Virus record (IMG/VR): IMGVR_UViG_3300046048_001028 | Location: 1 to 36,560 of that record | Length of the DNA: 36,560 nt | Reading direction: 5' to 3' (one strand) | DNA from: a virus | Shown here: piece by piece, positions 30,512 through 36,560 of the stretch | Position numbering within the stretch: position 1 is the first letter of the stretch | How the letters are laid out: each line of letters opens with the position of its first letter | The notes under the pieces: model-generated | Seen by the model: the letters and a program-made list of their open reading frames with translations, nothing else | Databases searched by the model: none | Told to the model about the DNA's origin: nothing | Made by a program: the position numbers and the translations under genes

Positions 30512-32140
30512 CTAGGGTTTGGGTTCAAGGGCCAGGTATTGGTGCAAAGAAGCCGGAATCTGGGCCAGTTCTTCGGGCCGCCAGTTGCGCACGTTGGGCC
30601 AGATTTGGTAGGGGTTGTACATGTGGAGGCCCTTGTGACCGCTGGGCCAGGTGTGCTGGAAGCCGGGCTTGATGTTGGGCAGGACTTTCTCGATCCACTC
30701 CTCGAACAGATAGTCCTTGTCATCGTAATGGCCGCCCACCCGCATTTTGGCCTCGATTTCCTCCCGCGTTCGGCGCGTGGCCGTGAAATGAAAAACCATT
30801 GGCATGGGCAGCTTGACCGGCTGGACGCGCGGCGTGCGGCACTCGGAGAACTGAGCCTGGCCGCCGATGTACACGACGGCCAAATCCGTCGCTTTGTCCA
30901 CTGGATAGCCCGGCAGACCGATCACGGGCACCATCCGGCAACTCACCGACTGGATGCCCTCCCGGACACAGGCGTCAATGGCGCTGAGCGTGCCCTTGAA
31001 CCAAAGCTCATCGCCGTCCACGATCAGAATGCGCTCGAACCCGTGGGACCGAATCCAGGAGAGGCTGTCGTTGCGCAGCCGAGCCTCGACCTTGACCAGT
31101 TGATCGCCGGGAAAGCGGTAACTGGACACGTCGAATTTCTTGGTGTGGACCGTCGAACCCTTGGCCCGCAGCGAAGCGGCGACAGCCTCGATCTGGGCAA
31201 CCTCTGCGTCGGTCACTGGTGTTTGGGTGAACCAGTACTCGTCCGGGATCGCCATGAAGAAGGTGTTTACGCCTTCCTCCCGCAGCCGGTCGCAGACTTC
31301 CTCCAGGCAGAAATCGTTCTTGGTGACCTGGAGATAGGCGCAGTAATCGGCGCTAGGCGCGGCTGTGGGCGCGGCGGCAGGCGGCGCGGCGGCTTGAACG
31401 GAGGGCGTCATCGGCTGGCCGTGGACGGGCGGAGGCGGCGCGGCCAGCGGCCCGTCATCCAGCGGGAAGTTCTGTGAGGCGCGAAACTTAAAAAGGATTT
31501 CGCCCCGGTCCCACCGATCTTTCGAGGCATGACTGAGGTCAACCTGGTCCCTGGGGCGCTTGTTGCAGTCGGGATGCAGATGCTCAAAGAGCAGGTGCTG
31601 GGCGTTGATGACCACGCCATCCCGCTTGGCAACCTCACCAAATTCCGTGTCGCAGAACATGGATTCGTACTTCGGGTAGAAGACGTAGCCAAATTTCTGG
31701 TAACGCTTGCGGGTCAGGATCGAAAGGACGAAAATATCGTGGACGTAACCATCCTCCACTTTGACCACGTACTCGCCATCCTCCCAGCCAGGGCGGACGG
31801 CCAGCAGTTGGGTGTCCCAGTTTTCTGGGGGCATAAAGTCATCCGCCACGCAGATAATGACCTTGCCCTGGGTTTGGGAGGCGGCCAGGTTCCAGCCCCG
31901 GACGCAATTGAATGGCGGCTCTTTCTGGACGATGGCCTGGTAAGCGGCGCAGCCGGTTCCGGCCTGCTGAATCTGCATCCCGACCTGGCGGGCGGCATCA
32001 ATGCAGTCCATCCGATTTGTGTCCAGGGAAACGACCCACTCGTGCGCCTTCAAAGCCGAGCGGTCATTCCACGTTTTCACCACGTTCGCCAGGTAGTTCG
32101 GGCGGATGGTCGTGTAGGCTAAAGAGAATACAGGTTGCAT
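30512..32140 (-). CDS. Two-domain GT-A glycosyltransferase
   Basis: A 542-residue protein with two GT-A-like parts joined by a Pro/Ala linker (about 235-270). Domain 1 has VFSLAYTTIRPNYLANVVKTW, VRGWNLAASQTQGKVIICVA and DDFMPPENWD. Domain 2 has FERILIVDGDELWFKGTLSA, a clear DxD (DGDE), and FHFTATRRTREEIEAKMR. Each could transfer a different sugar or one may only bind. It is the first gene of the long minus-strand run; only 18 bases separate it from the divergent gene at 32159, with GTTCTTAGAAC, an inverted repeat, in between. Confidence 0.72.
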   Translation of the reverse strand: MQPVFSLAYTTIRPNYLANVVKTWNDRSALKAHEWVVSLDTNRMDCIDAARQVGMQIQQAGTGCAAYQAIVQKEPPFNCVRGWNLAASQTQGKVIICVADDFMPPENWDTQLLAVRPGWEDGEYVVKVEDGYVHDIFVLSILTRKRYQKFGYVFYPKYESMFCDTEFGEVAKRDGVVINAQHLLFEHLHPDCNKRPRDQVDLSHASKDRWDRGEILFKFRASQNFPLDDGPLAAPPPPVHGQPMTPSVQAAAPPAAAPTAAPSADYCAYLQVTKNDFCLEEVCDRLREEGVNTFFMAIPDEYWFTQTPVTDAEVAQIEAVAASLRAKGSTVHTKKFDVSSYRFPGDQLVKVEARLRNDSLSWIRSHGFERILIVDGDELWFKGTLSAIDACVREGIQSVSCRMVPVIGLPGYPVDKATDLAVVYIGGQAQFSECRTPRVQPVKLPMPMVFHFTATRRTREEIEAKMRVGGHYDDKDYLFEEWIEKVLPNIKPGFQHTWPSGHKGLHMYNPYQIWPNVRNWRPEELAQIPASLHQYLALEPKP

Positions 32141-32158
32141 CTGGTTCTAAGAACTTGA
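32141..32158. promoter_or_regulatory. 18-bp divergent start region with inverted repeat
   Basis: GGTTCTAAGAACTTG between divergent starts contains GTTCTAAGAAC, a near-perfect palindrome (GTTCT/AGAAC). Because it reads nearly the same on both strands it could act as a shared site for both genes. Confidence 0.35.
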
Positions 32159-32434
32159 ATGGACACGAATTTGAACCGGGCACCGCTCGACCAACGATTT
32201 GTAAACGCCAAAGTTCAAACGCTGCAAATCCGCAGCCTGGCGCAGGGGTTCCTGGGCTGTGCGGCGCTGCTGGAGCAGGCGTTGGGCCTGGCCTCCATGT
32301 GGGAATCCATCGCAACCGAATACCGTGAAAAGTCCGCTTCTCGACCAGTTGGTTCAGCAATACCTGGACAAGCACCAAAAACCACCCCAGCGAATCCTGG
32401 TGACGCCGCCAGCGGCGATAGCCCTGGGAATTAA
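32159..32434 (+). CDS. Small hypothetical protein, up to 91 aa
   Basis: A 91-residue frame. Residues 1-65 look real (VNAKVQTLQIRSLAQGFLGC, ALLEQALGLASMW: helical). The rest (PGQAPKTTPANPGDAASG) overlaps the next gene in another frame and is probably disordered or a shadow. No family recognised. It is divergent from the glycosyltransferase by 18 bases. Confidence 0.4.
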   Translation: MDTNLNRAPLDQRFVNAKVQTLQIRSLAQGFLGCAALLEQALGLASMWESIATEYREKSASRPVGSAIPGQAPKTTPANPGDAASGDSPGN

Positions 32435-32564
32435 AGGCGCGCTGGCTTCCACCTGGAATCAGGTGCCCATTAGCATTGACGACAATTTCGTCGCCGTGGC
32501 TGATGGACCCAGCCTGGGCATCGTGGTGATCGCCAGCCAGGTAACGGGCGTGGACGCAAACTAA
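32325..32564 (+). CDS. Small hypothetical protein, 79 aa (GTG start)
   Basis: A 79-residue protein from GTG at 32325: a short helix (SPLLDQLVQQYLDKHQK), then strands (ILVTPPAAIALG, VPISIDDNFVAVAD, LGIVVIASQVTG). The composition is convincing, better than that of the overlapping end of 32159-32434. The two genes overlap by 110 bases, so either the first stops being real earlier or this is a genuine out-of-frame overlap. The TAA interlocks with the convergent TAG (CTAA). Function unknown. Confidence 0.5.
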   Translation: MKSPLLDQLVQQYLDKHQKPPQRILVTPPAAIALGIKGALASTWNQVPISIDDNFVAVADGPSLGIVVIASQVTGVDAN

Positions 32565-32866
32565 GCCTCGCCGAAGGTGCCCTTGGTGCCGACGGGCAGC
32601 GGGCGGGAGCGGGGCGGCCCAAAGGGCGCGCGGTAGGTTTCAATGGGCAACTGGTACACGCCCACCGAACCTTCGAGGCTGGGATTTCTCTTAATCATCT
32701 CCGTCGCGAGCCGGCGGGCTTCGACCTCCGGGTAAGTTCGGGCGGCGTGAATCTCGGACTGCCAGGTGCGCCCGTCCCACCAAAACCGGCTGCCTGACTT
32801 GGGGCTGTCCCATTGAACAGTCCAGATGTCCGCGTAATTCTCCAGGATCAAGTCTTTGGTTTTCAT
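32561..32866 (-). CDS. Hypothetical protein, 101 aa
   Basis: A 101-residue protein with an aromatic alpha/beta N-terminal half (YADIWTVQWDSPKSGSRFWW), a helix (YPEVEARRLATEMIKRN) and a Pro/Arg-rich end. No family recognised. It overlaps the gp13-like gene upstream by TGATG and shares CTAA with the convergent gene. It probably belongs to the gp13-like transcript. Confidence 0.55.
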   Translation of the reverse strand: MKTKDLILENYADIWTVQWDSPKSGSRFWWDGRTWQSEIHAARTYPEVEARRLATEMIKRNPSLEGSVGVYQLPIETYRAPFGPPRSRPLPVGTKGTFGEA

Positions 32867-33636
32867 CAGTCAACGGTAAGCGGCGCGGACCTCTGCATCG
32901 CCTTGAGTTCGGCTTCAAGCCGGTTCATTTCGTCGGTCCACATCCGGCGGCGCTCCTGGTCGAGTTGCAGATTCTGAACCGGCCCCGGAATGGCCCCGGA
33001 GAACTTCATCCATTGCTGGCCTAGCAGCATGTTGGCCTTGGCCACGCTGTAACGCTTAACCCATTGGCTCCCCACCGAATCGAGCGCACGCGGATCGGTC
33101 ACGTCGAAATAGCAGATGACGCCGCACATATACCGCTCAATGGGGTTGTGGATGTAGAGGCAGGAGTCCACGTCGTCGTACATCCAGTTCGGCTGAACCG
33201 AAGTCACACGCATCCAAGTTTTTCGCCAACGTAGGAATGTGTCGTACTCGTCCAGGCCCAGCCGGAAAATCGGGGCGGGATTGATGAGGTTGCCGTAGAA
33301 AATCTCGGTCGGCACCGGGTTCGGCTCGACAAAGGAAACTTCGGCAATGCCCTGGCCCACGTCCACGCCTTCCAGATAGCGGAACTGACCTTGGACCAGA
33401 ATGATGGACTGGGCACGGCGCAGGGGCACCCAGATGGACCAGAGCGTCAGAGCATCGTTGATCGTGTCAAGAATCTGCTGGCGGGAAAGCTCAACGTTCC
33501 AGGTTGGCGCACCCAACTGGCGCTCCACGTAATCGGCAAGCTGCTCAAGCCCGACGCCCTTATTGGCCAGGGAATCCGGGCTGGTGACCGGGACTGGGGT
33601 CGCCGAGTTCGAGGTTATGGGCATTGATGTGCTCAC
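32866..33636 (-). CDS. Neck protein (gp13-like)
   Basis: A 256-residue protein. Residues 30-66 (LADYVERQLGAPTWNVELSR, then QQILDTINDALTLW) match the start of T4 gp13-type neck proteins ('ilrrLGaPiinVElt--qi-d-i--Al-ly'). The C-terminal half has the aromatic and helical features of that family (RYSVAKANMLLGQQWMKFSG). Gp13 joins the head to the gp14 and tail complex. It sits apart from the gp14-like gene (14906-15457). It starts at GTG just after TAGTTAAGGC, 24 bases past the upstream stop. Confidence 0.7.
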   Translation of the reverse strand: MSTSMPITSNSATPVPVTSPDSLANKGVGLEQLADYVERQLGAPTWNVELSRQQILDTINDALTLWSIWVPLRRAQSIILVQGQFRYLEGVDVGQGIAEVSFVEPNPVPTEIFYGNLINPAPIFRLGLDEYDTFLRWRKTWMRVTSVQPNWMYDDVDSCLYIHNPIERYMCGVICYFDVTDPRALDSVGSQWVKRYSVAKANMLLGQQWMKFSGAIPGPVQNLQLDQERRRMWTDEMNRLEAELKAMQRSAPLTVD

Positions 33637-33646
33637 GCCTTAACTA
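33637..33646 (-). promoter_or_regulatory. TAGTTAAGGC start-site motif
   Basis: TAGTTAAGGC abuts the GTG at 33636 in the 24-base gap between genes, so it is noncoding here. Confidence 0.4.
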
Positions 33647-33660
33647 CGGGCGCGGCACCG

Positions 33661-34818
33661 CTATTCCTCGTCGTATTGCTCCAGAAGCTGTTTGGCCTGT
33701 TTGGGAAAGTTTGCCTCCACATGATCCCTGAGTTCGGCCAACGTCTTGAAGCCCCGGCCATCGGCCAGGCAGACGTAGGTTGGGGCCATGATTTCCCCCT
33801 GGGGCGGCTCCTCTTGGCCGGACAGCCAGCCAGGCGCGTTCTGGGTGGACGCTGGCGCGGCGGGAGCCAACGGCGCGGGTGCCGGCTGAGGTTCCGGTTC
33901 AGGCTCCGGCTCGGCGATTTCCGACTCCGGCGGCGCGGGCAATTCTTTCTCCGACTCTGGCTCAGGCTCCGGCTCTGTGGCCTCGACCGGTTCGGGCGAC
34001 GGCGCGGGGCGGGAAACTTTCGGGCGTCGGCTCCTGGACTTGGTTTCCGTTTCCGCTGGCGGGGCCGCCGCACTCGCGGCAGCCTCCGCCATGACGGTTT
34101 CGACGACTCGGTTCCCAAAAATGCTGGATGCTTTCGGCACGGGAGGCGCAGGCACGACCACCGGCGGAACTTTAGCAGCCGGCGGAGGGGCCTTGGGCGC
34201 AGGAGGCACGGGTTTGCGCTTGAGAATGTTCATGCGCGGCTTGGGGGCGACCACGCTGCTACTGGCCACAGCGGCTTTCTTGGGCTGGACTGGAACGTCC
34301 CGCGAATAGGTGATGCTTGGAATGGATTCCCCGGCGGGCGGCTGGCCCGTGGTCTCCGAAGCGCCGTAGTCTTCGGGCACCAGTTTGGTCGGGCGGATCA
34401 GCCCCCGGCGGCGGGCCTCATCCACCGACATGCCCTGGATGCTGTTGGCGTTAAAAGCCCGGACCTGCTCCGGCAGCGGGCGCGGCGCGATAGGGTGGTG
34501 AAGCCCGTGCTTGTCCGCTGGCGTGAATTCGGTGATCTCCCGCACGGGCGGCTGGCCGACGGGCGTGGTATTCTGGGTCAGGGGCGGCAAGGCAACCAGG
34601 GGCACCGGATCGTCGGAGATTTCCTTGGTCAATTGGTTGGGGTGCATGGCGTACTGGTCGAAGAACGGGTCATTGATTTTGTTGCCCGCTCGATCCTTGA
34701 TGTACTCCCCAACTTCGAGCCGCAGGGTTTGGTTCAAGGCGGAGATAAAAAGGTGGATGGGATACTTGTTGCCATTGAAGTAGCCCACAGTCGTCGTCAT
34801 CGGAACGTTTTTGTTCAT
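33661..34818 (-). CDS. Long disordered Pro/Glu-rich protein with small folded ends
   Basis: A 385-residue protein. The N-terminal 60 residues look folded (VGYFNGNKYPIHLFISALNQ). Residues about 185-335 are Pro, Ala and Glu-rich, including EPEPEPESEKELPAPPESE and EPEPEPEPQPAPAPLAPAAP. The last 45 residues (APTYVCLADGRGFKTLAELR, then DHVEANFP) resemble half a C2H2 finger with only one Cys and one His. No family recognised. It lies between helicase and gp13-like genes on the same strand. Confidence 0.6.
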   Translation of the reverse strand: MNKNVPMTTTVGYFNGNKYPIHLFISALNQTLRLEVGEYIKDRAGNKINDPFFDQYAMHPNQLTKEISDDPVPLVALPPLTQNTTPVGQPPVREITEFTPADKHGLHHPIAPRPLPEQVRAFNANSIQGMSVDEARRRGLIRPTKLVPEDYGASETTGQPPAGESIPSITYSRDVPVQPKKAAVASSSVVAPKPRMNILKRKPVPPAPKAPPPAAKVPPVVVPAPPVPKASSIFGNRVVETVMAEAAASAAAPPAETETKSRSRRPKVSRPAPSPEPVEATEPEPEPESEKELPAPPESEIAEPEPEPEPQPAPAPLAPAAPASTQNAPGWLSGQEEPPQGEIMAPTYVCLADGRGFKTLAELRDHVEANFPKQAKQLLEQYDEE

Positions 34819-34871
34819 GTCCTAGAGAACCAGGTCCAACGGAAATTTGTGACCATTGATGTTGACTCGCG

Positions 34872-36281
34872 TTATTCCTCCACCGTTTCCCGGTGAACCG
34901 CCTTGTTCCGCTTGTTGCGCGACCGGGCCTTTTGAGCCTTGGCCTGCTCCTTATCCTCCTTGGTTTCCGGGTCATAGGCGATGCGCTCGTCTATGGTGAT
35001 GCGGAACAGTTCGGGCATGACCGTGCCTTGCCAGTGCAAGTGCTTGCGCCCGTGCCGATTCACGAAAAGGAAGAACCGCAGCTTGTTCATGGCGTATTCC
35101 TCGTCGGTTTGGCAGATGCCCAGAGCCACGTCCACGATGCCGCCCTTCTCGAAAGCGCCCTGGAACGACTTGATGTTCGGCACGGAAAGGCCAACCGTTT
35201 CCTTATTACAGCGGTCAGGCATGATAACGCAGCAGCCCAGGGTTTGGCCCATCGCGCGGGCCGCCGTGTAAATGTCCGATTGCTGGCGGTGATCCGGGGT
35301 GCCCCGCTCCGAATGCGGACGCACGGTTTCCGCATAGTCAATGAAAATGGCCTTGGGCTGGATGTTCAGCGTGCGCATGATTTGCTTGGCCGCCCGCTGC
35401 ATGTCGGCAATGGTCGCCGTCTTGGCCGGAAATTCCTTGTAAACCAAATTGCCCCCGATCAATCGCGAGGTTTGCTCCTCGGCCACTTGAATGAATTTTT
35501 CGGGGTCCTCCCGCATGTCGTCGAAAGTCATCCCCGTCAGACCGCACAGGTTGCGGGCCATCGCCAGCGTGTCGGAGATTTCGCAGGTGAAATAAAGCAC
35601 GTCCGCGCCAACCTGCGGGCTGACCATGTTCAAGGCCAGGTTCAGGCAGACCGTCGTCTTGAAGCTCTTGGGCGCACCCAGCGGCACGATCAGCCAGCCC
35701 GGCAGCCAGCCCGAAGGCCAGACCTTATCGAGTTCGTCATAACCCGTGTGGACGCCGGCATCGGGCCGGATGATGCGGTTGACGACTTCCTTGATGTGGA
35801 AGTGCTGGACGAGGCCCATGTCATCAACCCGCTCGCCGACCGACAGGGCCTTCTCGATCAGGGCGACCGGGCCGCCCGTGATCTGCTTTCCCTCCTGGAC
35901 GGCGTTGATGATCGTGGACATCGAGTGGAACAGCGCCCGCTCGCGGGCAAATTCCAGGACCCGCTCGGCCACGTAGTCGTAGTCGCTCGTGTCCCGCGCG
36001 GCCAGGTTCAGGATATAGCGGGACGCCTCGACCGCGCGCTCCGGCTCCTTCCGGTAGTGCCGCCGGAACAAGTACTCGGACAGGACCTCCATGCCGGGAT
36101 AGCGCCCGTACTTCTCGTTGTAATCTTGCAGCCCCCGCATGGTGTCAATCTGGGGAATGGCGTTGAAGAAGTGCGGCTCCAGGACATGGCCATACTTGAG
36201 GAAGTGCTCGTTGTGGACGATGAAGCAGGCAAGCACCAGGTCGGCAAATTCGTCGCTGAAATTGAAACGTTCGTGGATCAT
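34872..36281 (-). CDS. Replicative DNA helicase (DnaB/gp41-like)
   Basis: A 469-residue RecF4-type hexameric helicase. The N-terminal domain is helical (about 1-160). The motor has GAPKSFKT at 202-209 as Walker A, CEIS with E234, and AIFIDYAE at 311-318 as Walker B, then DHRQQSDIYTAARAMGQTLG (330-349) and a late FFLFVNRHG. The phosphate-binding loop has Phe where DnaB proteins have Gly before Lys-Thr; this is uncommon. The C terminus is Lys/Arg/Glu-rich. It would unwind DNA at the fork and recruit the primase at 4016-5104. It overlaps the upstream gene by ATGA. Confidence 0.88.
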   Translation of the reverse strand: MIHERFNFSDEFADLVLACFIVHNEHFLKYGHVLEPHFFNAIPQIDTMRGLQDYNEKYGRYPGMEVLSEYLFRRHYRKEPERAVEASRYILNLAARDTSDYDYVAERVLEFARERALFHSMSTIINAVQEGKQITGGPVALIEKALSVGERVDDMGLVQHFHIKEVVNRIIRPDAGVHTGYDELDKVWPSGWLPGWLIVPLGAPKSFKTTVCLNLALNMVSPQVGADVLYFTCEISDTLAMARNLCGLTGMTFDDMREDPEKFIQVAEEQTSRLIGGNLVYKEFPAKTATIADMQRAAKQIMRTLNIQPKAIFIDYAETVRPHSERGTPDHRQQSDIYTAARAMGQTLGCCVIMPDRCNKETVGLSVPNIKSFQGAFEKGGIVDVALGICQTDEEYAMNKLRFFLFVNRHGRKHLHWQGTVMPELFRITIDERIAYDPETKEDKEQAKAQKARSRNKRNKAVHRETVEE

Positions 36282-36560
36282 GTCGTGCGCTCCAACAAAG
36301 AACTGAATCGGCTCCGCTGGCCGTCAAAAGCTTTGAGCATTTCCAGGTGCTGGATGGCCCCGCCCAGGTTGGTCCAGACTTTCAGCGGGGCGTCAATGTC
36401 GCCTTCCCCCAGCCAAAATTCGGAAGGCTTCAAGCCATAGCCGGACAACACTTTTTCCAAGGCTTCTGGAAAAGTGGCCTCGCGACACCGGAACACGGCA
36501 ATGGCCGCCCGCCGGTGCTTCTTGAAATGGTTCAAGCGGCGCAGGACGTTTGACCGGAAA
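36278..36560 (-). CDS. Partial gene (3' part), unknown protein
   Basis: The frame is open to the right edge, so the start lies outside; a TTG at 36535 is only a possible internal start. The visible 93 or so residues are basic (NHFKKHRRAAIAVF) then helical (ATFPEALEKVLSGYG), with LGGAIQHLEMLKAF near the end. No family recognised. Its stop overlaps the helicase start as ATGA, so they are probably co-translated. Confidence 0.6.
   Translation of the reverse strand, partial: FRSNVLRRLNHFKKHRRAAIAVFRCREATFPEALEKVLSGYGLKPSEFWLGEGDIDAPLKVWTNLGGAIQHLEMLKAFDGQRSRFSSLLERTT

Noticed and set aside
33661-34818. C2H2 zinc finger at the C terminus of the disordered protein
   Set aside because: Only one Cys and one His of the four ligands are present, so zinc binding is not supported.
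1-36560. tRNA genes, CRISPR arrays, integrase or transposase genes
   Set aside because: No cloverleaf-like sequence, regular spaced repeats or recombinase motifs were noticed; tandem repeats at 27620-27848 are coding repeats of the SSB tail.

Overview
This window looks like part of the genome of a large tailed phage with a contractile tail, distantly related to T4. The DNA is GC-rich (roughly 60% by eye). Genes are packed almost end to end, with ATGA or TAATG overlaps or gaps of a few bases, and no stretch over 100 bases lacks a gene. I recognise a tail sheath, tail tube, baseplate hub, spike, neck proteins and nearly a full T4-type replication and recombination set: DnaB-like helicase, primase, 5'-3' exonuclease, SbcD/gp47-like nuclease, RecA/UvsX, gp32-like SSB and a probable UvsY. 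I see no tRNA, rRNA, CRISPR array, integrase or insertion sequence. Canonical Shine-Dalgarno sequences are rare, so the host may use few of them; the host cannot be named from this sequence.

Layout. 1-5104: short blocks on alternating strands with small unknown proteins, the SbcD-like nuclease, a beta-rich putative virion protein, a co-chaperonin made of two GroES domains, and the primase. 5129-9172 (+): a tail-tube or initiator-like protein, a small protein, the spike, a probable tail-assembly chaperone with a candidate frameshift site, and the FEN-type exonuclease. 9169-15457 (-): neck/tail operon in T4 order (gp14-like, two small proteins, gp15-like, sheath, tube, then two putative tail or decoration proteins). 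15467-17080 (+): a small protein and the gp27-like hub. 17077-32140 (-): seventeen genes, read from high to low coordinates: two glycosyltransferases, UvsY-like, SSB, RecA/UvsX, a degenerate metallopeptidase-like protein, an unknown, two sigma-factor-like proteins, a membrane protein, a third glycosyltransferase, several disordered proteins, a SWIM zinc-finger protein and a beta-sandwich protein. 32159-32564 (+): two small genes. 32561-36560 (-): helicase, a disordered protein, gp13-like neck protein, a small protein, and a gene cut by the right edge.

How the genes fit together. UvsY-like, SSB and RecA are consecutive, as expected for a recombination-dependent replication module; helicase, primase, exonuclease and SbcD-like nuclease are scattered among virion genes. 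The co-chaperonin probably helps the host GroEL fold virion proteins, as T4 gp31 does. Two adjacent overlapping genes encode proteins with sigma-region-2-like segments. One appears fused to a Mor-like DNA-binding domain and the other to a four-cysteine motif like those that hold Fe-S clusters. They are the best candidates for a phage-specific transcription programme. A recurring TTAAGGC-type motif touching many start codons, and divergent genes separated by only 9-24 bases, suggest unusually compact expression signals.
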